29,269 nt of DNA from Pseudomonadota bacterium (GCA_023441105.1 JAEZQX010000120.1:1-29269), one strand, 5' to 3'. Shown: positions 1 to 8,490, counted from the stretch's first letter. Notes: a model not told the origin generated them from the sequence alone. Numbers and translations: made by a program.

Positions 1-1
1 G

Positions 2-289
2 CCCAAGACGGTGCCGTCGACGGCCGTGCAGTACCTGAAGCGGCCGGCGCCGAGCTATCCGGCCTACTCGCGGCGCGCCGGCGAAACCGGACGGGTGGTG
101 GTGCGGGTACTGATCGACGAGAAGGGCGATCCGCTCAGACTGGAAATGCAGGAGTCGTCGGGCTTCGCGCGACTCGACGACAGCGCGATGTCGGCGATCC
201 GCGCCGCGCGCTTCAAGCCCTACACCGAGGACGGGCAGACCCGCTCGGTATGGGTACTGATACCCATCGTGTTCGACCTGGAGAAGTGA
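2..289 (+). CDS. tonB: TonB C-terminal domain protein (5' truncated by window)
   Basis: This is the C-terminal end of an energy transducer that carries proton-motive force from the ExbB-ExbD motor to outer-membrane TonB-dependent receptors. The reading frame is open from the first bases of the window, so the gene begins upstream; the GTG at 11 is not a convincing start. The visible residues are the TonB_C fold: YLKRPAPSYPAYSRRAGETG, then the strand VVVRVLIDEKGDP, then a helix with LDDSAMSAIRAARFKPY and a final strand ending VWVLIPIVFDLEK. The pattern of a Pro-x-Tyr-Pro segment, Gly-x-Val-x-Val, and A-x-x-A-x-R-x-x-F-x-P is typical of the family. Its TGA at 287-289 lies just before the exbB start at 292, so the three genes form one operon. 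Confidence 0.9.
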   Translation, partial: PKTVPSTAVQYLKRPAPSYPAYSRRAGETGRVVVRVLIDEKGDPLRLEMQESSGFARLDDSAMSAIRAARFKPYTEDGQTRSVWVLIPIVFDLEK

Positions 290-291
290 AC

Positions 292-1071
292 GTGAATGAA
301 CCTGTAACCCTTGGCTTCGGGCACTTCATTGCCCAGAGCGACATGGTCAGCAAGGTGCTGCTCGGCATCCTGGTGCTGATGTCCATCGTCTCGTGGGCGC
401 TGATCGTGTCGAAGGGCATCTCGCAGATGCTGCGCAAGGCCCGCAGCGACAAGTTCCTGCAGATGTTCTGGAATGCCAGCTCGCTGCAGGCGGTCCAGCA
501 CGAGATCGCCACCCACGGTGTGCGCGATCCATTCGCCCATTTGGCGGCGCATGCCATGCACGCCCAGGCGCATCATGCGCGCTATGGCTCCTCCAAGCTC
601 GAGGAGGCGGGCACTGCGCAGGATTTCCTCACCCGCACCATCAAGAAGGTGCTCGACGAGGAAACGGTGCGGCTCGAAAACGGCCTGACGGTGCTGGCCA
701 CCATCGGCGCGACCGCGCCTTTCGTGGGGCTCTTCGGCACCGTCTGGGGCGTCTATCACGCGCTCGTGGCCATCGGCTTGAGCGGTTCGGGTTCGCTCGA
801 CAAGGTCGCAGGCCCGGTCGGCGAAGCCCTGATCATGACCGGTCTCGGCCTGGCAGTCGCGCTGCCGGCCGTCATGGGCTACAACTGGCTCACGCGCAGC
901 AACCGCGTGCTGACCGCGAAGCTCGATGCCTTCGCCTTCGAGCTCTTCGCCTTCCTGTCGTCCGGGCAGACGCTGCGCACCGGCAACCAGTCGCCGGCCG
1001 AGAACCTGCGCAACCTCAGCCTCGCGGGCGGCCAGGACGTCGGCAACTCGTCGATGGCCGCGATGAAGTAG
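292..1071 (+). CDS. exbB: ExbB-type MotA/TolQ/ExbB proton channel
   Basis: Inner-membrane proton channel subunit that powers TonB. I chose the GTG at 292 (protein starts MNEPVTLGFG) because GGAGAA at 280-285 sits at suitable spacing; a longer frame from 250 would overlap tonB. The product is 259 residues. It shows three membrane segments: about residues 18-41, about 130-153 containing ATIGATAPFVGLFGTVWGV, and about 178-201 containing GEALIMTGLGLAVALPAV. The last two segments are the conserved MotA_ExbB domain, with the usual Gly/Ala/Thr-rich faces. It lies directly between tonB and exbD. TolQ is the paralogous alternative, but a TonB domain upstream favours ExbB. Confidence 0.93.
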   Translation: MNEPVTLGFGHFIAQSDMVSKVLLGILVLMSIVSWALIVSKGISQMLRKARSDKFLQMFWNASSLQAVQHEIATHGVRDPFAHLAAHAMHAQAHHARYGSSKLEEAGTAQDFLTRTIKKVLDEETVRLENGLTVLATIGATAPFVGLFGTVWGVYHALVAIGLSGSGSLDKVAGPVGEALIMTGLGLAVALPAVMGYNWLTRSNRVLTAKLDAFAFELFAFLSSGQTLRTGNQSPAENLRNLSLAGGQDVGNSSMAAMK

Positions 1072-1100
1072 CCCCCATCCTTCGACCCCAAGGAACAGCC

Positions 1101-1514
1101 ATGGCATTCGCAAGCTTCGACTCCAGCCGCGCCAGCGCGCCGATGGCCGAGATCAACATGGTCCCGCTCATCGACGTGATGCTGGTGCTGCTGGTCATCT
1201 TCATCGTGACCGCGCCGCTGCTCACCAACACCGTCCGACTCGACCTGCCGCGAGCCGACGCCGCCGCCACCGACACGAAGCCGGACAAGATCGAGTTCTC
1301 CATCGACGCGAGCGGCAACCTCTTCTGGAACAGCGCCCCCGTCAGCCGGCCGGACGCGGCGGCACGCTTCGCGGAGGCCGCGGCCCGCCAGCCGCAGCCG
1401 GAGCTGCACCTGCGCGCCGACCAGGCGGCCCCCTATCGCTACGTGGCCGAGACCATGGCCGACGCGTCGAAGGCGGGCCTGAGCAAGATCGGCTTCATCA
1501 GCGCCCGCGAGTAG
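1101..1514 (+). CDS. exbD: ExbD-type biopolymer transport protein
   Basis: Second component of the TonB motor, a single-pass inner-membrane protein of 137 residues. The ATG at 1101 has AAGGAA at 1090-1095 upstream. The N-terminus MAEINMVPLIDVMLVLLVIF is the diagnostic ExbD/TolR segment: a short cytoplasmic leader, then one membrane helix (about residues 20-40) carrying the conserved proton-path Asp25 in PLIDVML. The remainder, about 41-137, is the periplasmic domain. The gene follows exbB by 29 bases. Nothing suggests disruption. Confidence 0.93.
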   Translation: MAFASFDSSRASAPMAEINMVPLIDVMLVLLVIFIVTAPLLTNTVRLDLPRADAAATDTKPDKIEFSIDASGNLFWNSAPVSRPDAAARFAEAAARQPQPELHLRADQAAPYRYVAETMADASKAGLSKIGFISARE

Positions 1515-1525
1515 CGCCGCCGCAC

Positions 1526-1541
1526 AGCCCGGCAGCGGGCT
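1526..1541 (+). terminator. GC stem-loop after exbD, possible weak terminator
   Basis: AGCCCG at 1526-1531 and CGGGCT at 1536-1541 form a 6-bp stem with a 4-base loop, 12 bases after the exbD stop. No T-run follows, so it is not a classical intrinsic terminator. Its position at the end of the operon is the main argument. Confidence 0.3.
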
Positions 1542-1639
1542 CGAATAGCTGCCGCGTCACCGGTCCAGCCCAGTCCCGCGCGACAGCGCTGCCGGATCTG
1601 GCGCAGAATCGCCCTCTTCCAGACCAGAGAGGAGGTGAC

Positions 1640-2410
1640 ATGGCACAACAGTCGGGCGACCAGCTTGCGTGGATCACGGGCGGCGCAACCGGAATCGGCT
1701 TCGCGTCGGCGAAGGCGCTCGGTGCAGCCGGCTTCAAGGTGGTGATCTCCGGGCGCCGCGCAGAAGAACTCGACAAGGCGGTGGCGACGCTGGCGGCGTC
1801 CGGCGTGACCGCGCAGTCCCAGCCGCTGGACGTGTCCGATGCGGCCGCGGTCCAGGCCGTGGCCGACACCATCCTCGCCGAGCACGGCCGCATCGACGCG
1901 CTGGTGCTGTCGGCGGGAACGAACATCCCGAATCGTGCCTGGAAGAACATCACGCCGGAAGCCTTCGCCCGGGTGAGCGCCATCAACCTCAACGGCGTCG
2001 CCTACTGCATCTCGGCAGTGCTGCCGGCGATGCGCAAGGCGGCCTCGGGAACCATCGTGGTCGTCTCCTCGTGGGGAGGCTGGCGCTTCCTGCCCTTCAC
2101 CGGCGCCGCCTACGGAGCGACCAAGATGGGCCTCGCGCCAATGGTCGAGAGCATCAACTACGAGGAATGCCACAACGGCATCCGCGCCTCGCTGGTGTGT
2201 CCCGGCGAGGTCGCTACGCCCATCCTGCGATCGCGGCCGCTGCCGCCGCCCGAGCAGGACATCGCGCGGATGCTGCAACCGGAGGACGTCGCGTCGGCAA
2301 TCGCCTACGCGGTGACGGCGCCGCCCCGGGTGTGCATCAACGAGCTGGTGATCGCGCCGAGCTGGAACCGGATCTATCTCGGGGCTGATGATCTCAAGAC
2401 GAAACGCTGA
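1640..2410 (+). CDS. SDR family NAD(P)-dependent oxidoreductase
   Basis: Classical short-chain dehydrogenase/reductase of 256 residues, usual length, predicted cytoplasmic. The coenzyme motif TGGATGIG is at residues 13-20, the LDVSD segment at 63-67, SAG at 91-93 (in place of the usual NAG), catalytic Ser at 143/144, Tyr158 and Lys162 in YGATK, and a CPGEVATP motif after the active site. The start is set by an exceptionally strong AGGAGGTGA at 1630-1638. The gene is alone on the + strand and converges on the minus-strand catabolic operon, leaving 11 bases between them. It probably oxidises a hydroxyl group of the same unknown substrate, but that is inferred from location only. The substrate cannot be read from the sequence. 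Confidence 0.88.
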   Translation: MAQQSGDQLAWITGGATGIGFASAKALGAAGFKVVISGRRAEELDKAVATLAASGVTAQSQPLDVSDAAAVQAVADTILAEHGRIDALVLSAGTNIPNRAWKNITPEAFARVSAINLNGVAYCISAVLPAMRKAASGTIVVVSSWGGWRFLPFTGAAYGATKMGLAPMVESINYEECHNGIRASLVCPGEVATPILRSRPLPPPEQDIARMLQPEDVASAIAYAVTAPPRVCINELVIAPSWNRIYLGADDLKTKR

Positions 2411-2421
2411 GGCGGTGACGC

Positions 2422-3279
2422 TCACGAACAGCGCAGGTGCCGCTCCTTGATCGTGCGCATCACCAGATCCGGGTCCTGCTGCCACCAGTGGTTCGAGAAG
2501 ATCTCGCATTCGTGCAGGCCGCGATAGCCCTGCGCCTGCACCATCGCCCGCAGCGCCTTCAGGTCGATCACGCCGTCGCCCATCATGCCGCGGTCGAGCA
2601 GCAGGTCCCGGGTAGGCACCAGCCAGTCGCAGATGTGATAGCCGAGCAGCCGCCTGCCGCCGATGCGCTCGATGGCGCGGGCAAGGTTGGGATCCCACCA
2701 GACATGATAGGCGTCGACCGCGACGCCGATCGCACCCGAAGGCGACTGTCCCTCGGCCAGCGGCTCGACCGCATCGCAGATGTCGAGCGCCTGGTCGATG
2801 GTGTTGACGCAGGCGCGGTCCGCGCAATACATGGGGTGCAGCGGTTCGATCGCCAGCGGCACCTTGCCACGGGCGTACTCCAGCAGCTCGGCGATTCCGT
2901 CGAACACCATCTGGCGCGCACCCGGCAGGTCCTTCGAGCCGGGCACGATGCCGCCGACCACCAGCACCAGGCATTGCGCGCCGAGGGTGGCAGCGTCGTC
3001 GACCGCGCGCCGGTTGTCGTCGAGCGCGGCGCGTCGGCCGGCCGCGTCGGCCGCCGGGAACATCCCGCCGCGGCACAACCCGGTGACCGTCAACCCGTGC
3101 TGGCGGATCAGCCGGGCGGCCTCGTCGACGCCCAGTTCGGCCAGCTTGTCACGCCAGGGCGAGATGCCGCGCACTTCGTGGCGCGCGCACGCCTCGATCA
3201 TCTGGCGCAGGTTCCACTGCTTGCCGACGGTCGCGGTGTTGAGCGACAGCTGGTCCGGCGAGGGTGCCGCCAGGCTCAC
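2422..3279 (-). CDS. Sugar phosphate isomerase/epimerase-like TIM-barrel protein
   Basis: Xylose-isomerase-like TIM-barrel protein of 285 residues (AP_endonuc_2 superfamily), a group of metal-dependent isomerases, epimerases and dehydratases. Candidate metal ligands are in the expected order: Glu145 in AIEPLHP, Asp189 in AVDAYHVWWD, His215 in GYHICDW and Glu257 or Glu259 in HECEIFS. The start is GTG at 3279; GGAG lies just upstream and the GTG overlaps the stop of the DUF993 gene as GTGA, implying translational coupling. This is the last gene of the minus-strand operon. The partner DUF993 gene suggests the two act on successive intermediates. Exact reaction unknown. Confidence 0.85.
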   Translation of the reverse strand: MSLAAPSPDQLSLNTATVGKQWNLRQMIEACARHEVRGISPWRDKLAELGVDEAARLIRQHGLTVTGLCRGGMFPAADAAGRRAALDDNRRAVDDAATLGAQCLVLVVGGIVPGSKDLPGARQMVFDGIAELLEYARGKVPLAIEPLHPMYCADRACVNTIDQALDICDAVEPLAEGQSPSGAIGVAVDAYHVWWDPNLARAIERIGGRRLLGYHICDWLVPTRDLLLDRGMMGDGVIDLKALRAMVQAQGYRGLHECEIFSNHWWQQDPDLVMRTIKERHLRCS

Positions 3280-4454
3280 CGCGGACTCCGCGCGTCGATG
3301 CCGTGGGTGGCGAGCAGCTGGGTCATGCGGGCACAGGCAAGCTCCGGATCTTCCAGCAGGCCGGCGGCGTCGGCCAGGCGGAACAGCTCCGACAGGTGCA
3401 GGATGTTGCGGCTCGACTGCTGGCCGCCCACCATCACGAAATGGTCCTGGTGCCCGTTGAGCCAGGCCATGAACACCACGCCGGTCTTGTAGAAGCGGGT
3501 CGGTGCGCAGAAGATGTGCCGGGACAGCGGCACGGTCGGACCCAGGATCCGATGGAAGCTTTCGCTGTCGCCTTTCGCCAGCGCCGACAAGGCGGCCGAT
3601 GCGGCCGGCGCGATCGCGTCGAAGATGCCCAGCAACGCGTCGGAATGACCGTGCTCGTCGCCGGCGATCAGCTCGGCGAAGTTGAAGTCGTCGCCGGTGT
3701 ACATGCGGATGCCGGGCGCCAGACGCCGGCGCATCACGATCTCCTTGTCCTTGTCGAGCAGCGAAATCTTGACGCCATCGACCTTGTCGGCGTGGCGGTT
3801 GAGGATGTCGAGCGCGACATCCATCGCCGGCAGCGGATCGGCATGACCCCAGTAGCCGGCCAGTGCCGGATCGAACATGTCGCCCAGCCAGTGGATCACC
3901 ACCGGCTCGCGCGCCTGGGTCAGCAGCCGGTCATAGACCCTGGCATAGTCGTCCGGCGCCCGGGCGCCGGCGGCAAGCGCGCGGCTGGCCATCAGGATCA
4001 GCCGCCCGCCGAGCGCCTCGATCGCCTCCATTTGCGACTCGTAGGCGGCGATCACCTCGTCGATGCCCAGCGAAGCCGACGGCGCGAGATGGTCGGTGCC
4101 GCAGCCGGAGGCGATCAGCGCTCCCGGATGATCCGTCGCCGCATCCAGCGAGCGGCGGATCAGCTCGAGCGAAGTCGGCCAGTCCAGCCCCATGCCGCGC
4201 TGCGCGGTGTCCATCGCCTCGGCAACGCCGAGTCCGAGCGCCCACAGCCGCTTGCGATAGGCGATGGTGGTGTCCCAGTCGATGGCGGCGGTGAGCCAGG
4301 GATCGGCCGGCGACAACGGGTCGGCGACCACGTGGGCGGCGGAATAGGCGACGCGATTGAAGGCGCCCTGCGCCTTCTGCGGAAAGCCTTTCGGCTGCGA
4401 CAGGGTGTAGGTCCGCGGCACGCCGCTGGTGTCGGGAAGTATCAGTGCAGGCAT
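3276..4454 (-). CDS. DUF993 family protein, DapA-superfamily TIM barrel
   Basis: Protein of 392 residues recognised as the DUF993 family, relatives of dihydrodipicolinate synthase and other Schiff-base aldolases/lyases. The segment DGVKIS places the candidate Schiff-base Lys at 219, followed by YTGDDFNF at 242-249, equivalent to the glycine-Asp loop after the barrel strand in DapA enzymes. The start chosen is the ATG at 4454 (MPALILPDTS), with GAGAG upstream. A longer frame to 4562 would only add a low-complexity Thr-Ser-Arg stretch encoded by a 9-base tandem repeat. It overlaps the isomerase-like gene by four bases. Function of the family is poorly defined; a retro-aldol step on a keto acid or keto sugar is an inference from fold. 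Confidence 0.85.
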   Translation of the reverse strand: MPALILPDTSGVPRTYTLSQPKGFPQKAQGAFNRVAYSAAHVVADPLSPADPWLTAAIDWDTTIAYRKRLWALGLGVAEAMDTAQRGMGLDWPTSLELIRRSLDAATDHPGALIASGCGTDHLAPSASLGIDEVIAAYESQMEAIEALGGRLILMASRALAAGARAPDDYARVYDRLLTQAREPVVIHWLGDMFDPALAGYWGHADPLPAMDVALDILNRHADKVDGVKISLLDKDKEIVMRRRLAPGIRMYTGDDFNFAELIAGDEHGHSDALLGIFDAIAPAASAALSALAKGDSESFHRILGPTVPLSRHIFCAPTRFYKTGVVFMAWLNGHQDHFVMVGGQQSSRNILHLSELFRLADAAGLLEDPELACARMTQLLATHGIDARSPR

Positions 4455-4528
4455 GGCGTTTCTCTCGTCGGGATGTTCAGCGGAGGTTGCAGGAGAGTCG
4501 GTTGTTCTGGAATCGTCGAGCTGTTTGG

Positions 4529-4564
4529 ACGTTCGGGGCGTACGGGATGTTCGGGACGTCACGG
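4529..4564. repeat. Four imperfect 9-bp tandem repeats between two genes
   Basis: Units are ACGTTCGGG (4529-4537), GCGTACGGG (4538-4546), ATGTTCGGG (4547-4555) and a degenerate ACGTCACGG (4556-4564). They lie in the 129-base gap between the dehydrogenase stop and the DUF993 start, the longest gap in that operon. They could be slippage-derived spacer or hold a regulator site. Confidence 0.6.
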
Positions 4565-4583
4565 CGACGACCGACGGCCTCCG

Positions 4584-5483
4584 TCAGGCGGGAGGCGACG
4601 GATTCGCCTGGGTAGCGGTGAGCGCGGCGATCACCGCTGCATTGTCCTGCTCGCCGAAGCCGAGGTCGATTGCGCGGTCGAGCAGCTCGAGATGCGCCCG
4701 GGCAAGAGGCAGACCCGCGCCCTCGCCCCCGGCCTCCGCGAGGATCAGGGCGAGGTCCTTGCGATGCTGGGCCAGGCGCGAGCGCGGTGCGAACTCGCGC
4801 GCGACCATCCTCTCGCCCACCGTGTCCACGGCCCGCGAATAGGCCGGCGACAGGCGCAGCATGTCCAGGAAGCGCTTGCCATCAAGGCCCAGGCGCTCGG
4901 CAAGCACGAGACCCTCTGCCAGCGCGGCGCGGTTCAGACCAAGCACCAGATTGGATGCCAGCTTGGCTCGGGCGCCGGCGCCCGGCGGGCCGACGTGGAA
5001 GTGACGCGGACTCAGCACGTCGATGACGTGGGCGTGCCGCGACACGCTCGCATCGTCCGCCCCGAGCAAGGCCAGCGCCTCTCCTTCGAGGATCTGGACG
5101 CTGGATCCCGACAGTGGCATCTCGATGAACTCGATCGATCGCTCGCGCAGCGTCGCCGCGACCGCTTCGACGGCGCCAGGACTGCACGTGGCGGCGTTGA
5201 TCACCAACGACGGCGCGACACCGGTGGCCGGGCCGGCAGCGGCAAGCTGTCCGACGACGTCGATCAGCTGTCGGTCGTCGAAGACGCAGACCACTGCGAC
5301 CAATCCAGGCTGCAGCAGGCGCCGCAGGTCCGGCACCGTGGCGATGCCGCAGGCACGCGCAGCGGCGACCGCGGACGGCGACACGTCGAACCCCAGCACC
5401 GGGAAGCCGGCTGCCAAGGCACGCTGCGCCAGCGCCCGGCCGACATGGCCGAGCCCGATCACGCCGATGGCTGTCGCAGCCAC
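4584..5483 (-). CDS. 3-hydroxyisobutyrate dehydrogenase-like NAD(P) oxidoreductase
   Basis: Beta-hydroxyacid dehydrogenase family enzyme of 299 residues, typical length. The Rossmann motif GVIGLGHVG is at residues 7-15, the substrate-binding MPLSGS segment at 122-127 (usual form DAPVSGG), and the catalytic lysine is Lys174 with Asn178 in GPPGAGARAKLASN. A C-terminal all-helical domain ends the protein. The frame extends upstream to 5546, overlapping the neighbouring gene. I chose GTG at 5483 because a perfect AGGAGG (complement of 5492-5497) lies 7 bases ahead and the Rossmann strand follows at once. It would oxidise a beta-hydroxy acid or reduce the corresponding semialdehyde. Substrate unknown. 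Confidence 0.88.
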   Translation of the reverse strand: MAATAIGVIGLGHVGRALAQRALAAGFPVLGFDVSPSAVAAARACGIATVPDLRRLLQPGLVAVVCVFDDRQLIDVVGQLAAAGPATGVAPSLVINAATCSPGAVEAVAATLRERSIEFIEMPLSGSSVQILEGEALALLGADDASVSRHAHVIDVLSPRHFHVGPPGAGARAKLASNLVLGLNRAALAEGLVLAERLGLDGKRFLDMLRLSPAYSRAVDTVGERMVAREFAPRSRLAQHRKDLALILAEAGGEGAGLPLARAHLELLDRAIDLGFGEQDNAAVIAALTATQANPSPPA

Positions 5484-5491
5484 GCTCAAAT

Positions 5492-5497
5492 CCTCCT
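5492..5497 (-). promoter_or_regulatory. Ribosome binding site fixing the dehydrogenase start
   Basis: The minus strand reads AGGAGG here, 7 bases before the GTG at 5483. It decides between this start and several in-frame codons further upstream that would overlap the binding-protein gene. Confidence 0.75.
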
Positions 5498-5517
5498 GCC
5501 AGGACACACGCCGCGCG

Positions 5518-6495
5518 TCACTGCACCTTGATCCCGGCGTCGGCAATGATCTTGCCGACGGACCGATAGTCGTCCTGCACGAACCTGGCGAACTCGGCCG
5601 GCGACGATTGCTGGGTATCGAATCCCTGCTCGGCCAGACGGGTCTTGAGCTCGTCTTCGCCGAGGATCTTGTTGACCTCGGCGTTGAGCAGCTTCACCAC
5701 GCCTGGCGGCGTCTCGCCCGGTGCCCACAGCCCGTACCAGGCATAGAACTCGAAGCCGGGCACGCCCGATTCGGCCACCGTCGGCACCGACGGCAACGCG
5801 GCCAACCGGGTGGCGGAGGTGACCGCCACCGCGCGGATCCGACCGCTCTTGACGTGCGGCATGGCGCCCAGCGCCGGCTCGACGAACCCCTGTATCTCGC
5901 CGCTCATGAGGTCCACATAGGCCGGCTGCGAGCCCTTGTAGGGCAGCACGAACAGGTCCATGCCGGTGCGTCCCTTCAGAAGTTCGGTGGCAATATGGCC
6001 GCCGGAGCCGACGCTGCCGATCGCGAAATTGAGTTTGCCGGGATTGGCCTTCGCATAGGCCACCAGCTCACCGAAGTTCTGCGGCGGCAGGTTCGGGGTC
6101 AGGCAGACGATCAGCGCACCCTTGGCCAGGAGGGCGACCGGCGTGAAATCCCTCTCCAGGTCATAAGGCGTCTTGAGCAGGTGCTGGTTGATGACAAGGT
6201 TGCCGGCGTTGACGAGCAGGGTGTAGCCGTCTCCCGGCCGCTTCGCGACATGGTCCGACCCGATCACGCTGTTGCCGCCGGCCTTGTTCTCGACGACGAC
6301 GTTCTGTCCAAGCGATGCGGTGAGACGCTGTGCGATGTGCCGAGCCAACGCATCGACCGATCCTCCAGGCGGGAACGGCACGATGATGCGGATCGGTTTG
6401 TCGGGATACGGTTGCTGGGCCGAGCCACTGCTGGCCAGCGCCGCAACCGCTGCGCCGATCGCCACCTTCCCCAGGAATCCGCGTCGATCGACCAT
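5518..6495 (-). CDS. Bug/TctC-family periplasmic solute-binding protein
   Basis: Tripartite tricarboxylate transporter binding protein of the Bug family, 325 residues. Hallmarks are YPDKPIRIIVPFPPGGSVD near residues 30-48, NKAGGNSVIGSDHVAK, the strand with YTLLVNAGN, and LPYKGSQPAYVDLMSGEIQ in the second lobe. The N-terminus has a Tat-like signal (DRRGFLGK) followed by an Ala-rich core and a probable cut near residue 26. I prefer the ATG at 6495 over the GTG at 6498 because AAGGAG then has better spacing. Family members bind carboxylates in the periplasm. No TctA or TctB membrane gene is present, so it may serve another transporter or act as an extracytoplasmic sensor. It lies 30 bases after the Gfo/Idh gene. 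Confidence 0.9.
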   Translation of the reverse strand: MVDRRGFLGKVAIGAAVAALASSGSAQQPYPDKPIRIIVPFPPGGSVDALARHIAQRLTASLGQNVVVENKAGGNSVIGSDHVAKRPGDGYTLLVNAGNLVINQHLLKTPYDLERDFTPVALLAKGALIVCLTPNLPPQNFGELVAYAKANPGKLNFAIGSVGSGGHIATELLKGRTGMDLFVLPYKGSQPAYVDLMSGEIQGFVEPALGAMPHVKSGRIRAVAVTSATRLAALPSVPTVAESGVPGFEFYAWYGLWAPGETPPGVVKLLNAEVNKILGEDELKTRLAEQGFDTQQSSPAEFARFVQDDYRSVGKIIADAGIKVQ

Positions 6496-6525
6496 CACTG
6501 TCTCCTTGGCGCCGTCCCGTTCCGA

Positions 6526-7677
6526 TCAAGCAGGCAGCTCGCGCAGGTCGACCCAGCGGCGCTCCTGCCAGGATTGCAGGCCAGCCTCCACGAGCTGCAC
6601 CCCCTTGGCGCCTTCGCGCAGGCCCCACGGGAACGGCGTGTTCTCCTCGAGGTGGCGGATGAACAGCTCCCACTGCGCCTTGAAGGCGTTGTCGAACACC
6701 GCCGTGTCCGGCACGGCCTGCCAGCCATCGAAGAAATCGATCGGCTGCGGCAGGTCGGGGTTCCACACCGGCTTGGGCGTGTTGACCCGCGGCTGCGTGC
6801 GGCATTCGCGCAAGGTGGCCACGGCGGAGCCGTGCGTGCCGTCGACCTGCAGCGTCAGCAGGTCGTCGCGCCGCACCCGGACGCACCACGAGCTGTTGAA
6901 ATGCGCGATCACGCCCTGGTCGGTCTCGAAGGTGGCGTAGGCTGCGTCGTCCGCGGTGGCGGCGTACGGCTTGCCCTGCTCGTCCCAGCGCTGCGGGATA
7001 TGGGTGGCGCCCAGGCACGAGACGCTCTTGACGTTGCCGAACAGGTTGTCGACCACATAGCGCCAGTGGCACAGCATGTCGAGGATGATGCCACCGCCGT
7101 CTTCCTTGCGGTAGTTCCAGGACGGCCGCTGCGCCGGCTGCAGGTCGCCTTCGAACACCCAGTAGCCGAACTCGCCGCGCACCGACAGGATGCGGCCGAA
7201 GTAGCCCGAGTCGATCAGCATCTTGAGCTTGAGCAGGCCCGGCAGCCACAGCTTGTCCTGCACGACGCCATGCTTGACGCCGGCCTTGCGCGCCGCTTCA
7301 TAAATCTCCATCGCTTCGGCAAGATTGGTGGCCGAGGGCTTCTCGCAATAGACGTGCTTGCCGGCGGCGATTGCCTTCTTGATCAGCGACGGGCGCATCT
7401 GCGTGGTGGCGGCATCGAAAAATACGGTGTCGCCCTTGCTGGCCAGCGCCTTGTCGAGGTCGGTGCCCCAGCGCTCGATGCCGTGCTGCTTCGCCAGCGC
7501 CTGCATCCGCTCCTCGCCGCGGCCGATCAGGATCGGGTCCGGCATGACGCGGTCGCCGTTGGACAGCCTCACCCCGCCCTGCTCCCGGATCGCCTTGATC
7601 GAGCGGATCAGGTGCTGGTTCATTCCCATGCGGCCGGTGACGCCGTGCATCACGATGCCCAGTTTCTTCGTTGCCAT
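6526..7677 (-). CDS. Gfo/Idh/MocA family oxidoreductase
   Basis: NAD(P)-dependent sugar or polyol oxidoreductase, 383 residues. The N-terminal Rossmann segment is [13 protein letters not shown], the [12 protein letters not shown] loop carries Glu112-Lys113-Pro114 (Lys113 is the family catalytic lysine), and [12 protein letters not shown] gives Asp190 and His194 of the conserved D-x-x-x-H site. Two adjacent ATGs exist at 7680 and 7677. GGAG lies too close to the first, so I use the second. It follows the dioxygenase gene by 69 bases in the same operon. Members oxidise or reduce secondary alcohols of sugars, inositols and derived acids. The substrate is not determinable here. Confidence 0.88.
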   Translation of the reverse strand: MATKKLGIVMHGVTGRMGMNQHLIRSIKAIREQGGVRLSNGDRVMPDPILIGRGEERMQALAKQHGIERWGTDLDKALASKGDTVFFDAATTQMRPSLIKKAIAAGKHVYCEKPSATNLAEAMEIYEAARKAGVKHGVVQDKLWLPGLLKLKMLIDSGYFGRILSVRGEFGYWVFEGDLQPAQRPSWNYRKEDGGGIILDMLCHWRYVVDNLFGNVKSVSCLGATHIPQRWDEQGKPYAATADDAAYATFETDQGVIAHFNSSWCVRVRRDDLLTLQVDGTHGSAVATLRECRTQPRVNTPKPVWNPDLPQPIDFFDGWQAVPDTAVFDNAFKAQWELFIRHLEENTPFPWGLREGAKGVQLVEAGLQSWQERRWVDLRELPA

Positions 7678-7746
7678 CATTTCTCCATCGAATCGTGCAA
7701 GTCGCCGGACTTCAGCCGGCCGGATTTCCCATCGTCAGCCGCCGGC

Positions 7747-8490
7747 TCAGGTGATGCGCAGCTTCAGGCTGTCATCATAGGGCAGAGCCGGATGCTCGAA
7801 AAAGGTGTGCGCATTCACGTAGTGCAACGCGCAGGCGCGGCGCCAGCGGGTCGACAGGTTCGGCCCCGACTGGTGGAAGGTGTTGCCATGGTGGAAGGAA
7901 ACGCCGCCGCGCATCACCGGTGCCGGCATCATCGGCTGACGATCGAGGATCGCCTGCGGCAGCTGCAGGTTGAACGGCTCGCCAGGCGGGGCTTCATGCG
8001 GATAGACCGGGCCGAGGTTGGTGCCTTCGCCGAAGTAGAGGCAGCCGTTCTCCAGCGTCGCGTCGTCGAGCGCGATCCAGGCGGTCACGACGCCTTCCGG
8101 ATCGTTGGGCCCGAAGTAGAAGTTGTCCTGGTGCGCCGGCTTCGGTCCGCCGCCTTCGGGGGGCTTGAAGAAGATCTGGCTGAAGTAGACCCATACGCCC
8201 GCCCCGATCATCTGCTCGACCAGCGAAACCAGCGCCGGGGCGGACGCCAGCCGGCGGACGGCTTCACGATGGTGATGGGGGTTGTCGAGCTTGCGCAGCA
8301 CCGCCCGGGCGGTGACCCCGCCGTCGACATACCAGGCCCGCTGCGACGCCGGCAACTCGGCCAGGAATTCCTCCCCCCAGCGCTCGATGTCGCCGACCAC
8401 CGTCGCGGTCTCGTGCTCGTCGAACACCCGCGGCACCGTCAGGTGGCCCACGCGGCGATAGTGCGCGAGGTCGGCCTCCGTCAATTTCAT
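7747..8490 (-). CDS. Phytanoyl-CoA dioxygenase (PhyH) family Fe(II)/2-oxoglutarate oxygenase
   Basis: Non-haem iron, 2-oxoglutarate-dependent oxygenase of 247 residues. The iron-binding pair His120-x-Asp122 is in KPAHQDN, the distal His is His206 in GNTFHQSGPNLS, and the 2-oxoglutarate-binding Arg is probably Arg217 in the H-x-S-x-x-N-x-S-x-x-x-R pattern. I start at ATG 8490 (MKLTEADLAHYRR) with GGAG six bases before it, not at the upstream codon at 8517. It is the first gene of the minus-strand operon and faces the 304-base divergent promoter region. It would hydroxylate, or oxidatively remove a group from, the substrate. The substrate is unlikely to be phytanoyl-CoA itself. Confidence 0.88.
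   Translation of the reverse strand: MKLTEADLAHYRRVGHLTVPRVFDEHETATVVGDIERWGEEFLAELPASQRAWYVDGGVTARAVLRKLDNPHHHREAVRRLASAPALVSLVEQMIGAGVWVYFSQIFFKPPEGGGPKPAHQDNFYFGPNDPEGVVTAWIALDDATLENGCLYFGEGTNLGPVYPHEAPPGEPFNLQLPQAILDRQPMMPAPVMRGGVSFHHGNTFHQSGPNLSTRWRRACALHYVNAHTFFEHPALPYDDSLKLRIT

Noticed and set aside
4455..4562. N-terminal extension of the DUF993 gene to 4562
   Set aside because: It would add only a Thr/Ser/Arg-rich stretch encoded by 9-base tandem repeats, and the ATG at 4454 has its own ribosome site and begins the conserved part.
2437..5531. Long plus-strand frames opposite the minus-strand operon
   Set aside because: They are rich in Arg, Gly and Ala with no recognisable domain, and lie opposite genes with clear catalytic motifs. 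They result from GC bias at third positions.
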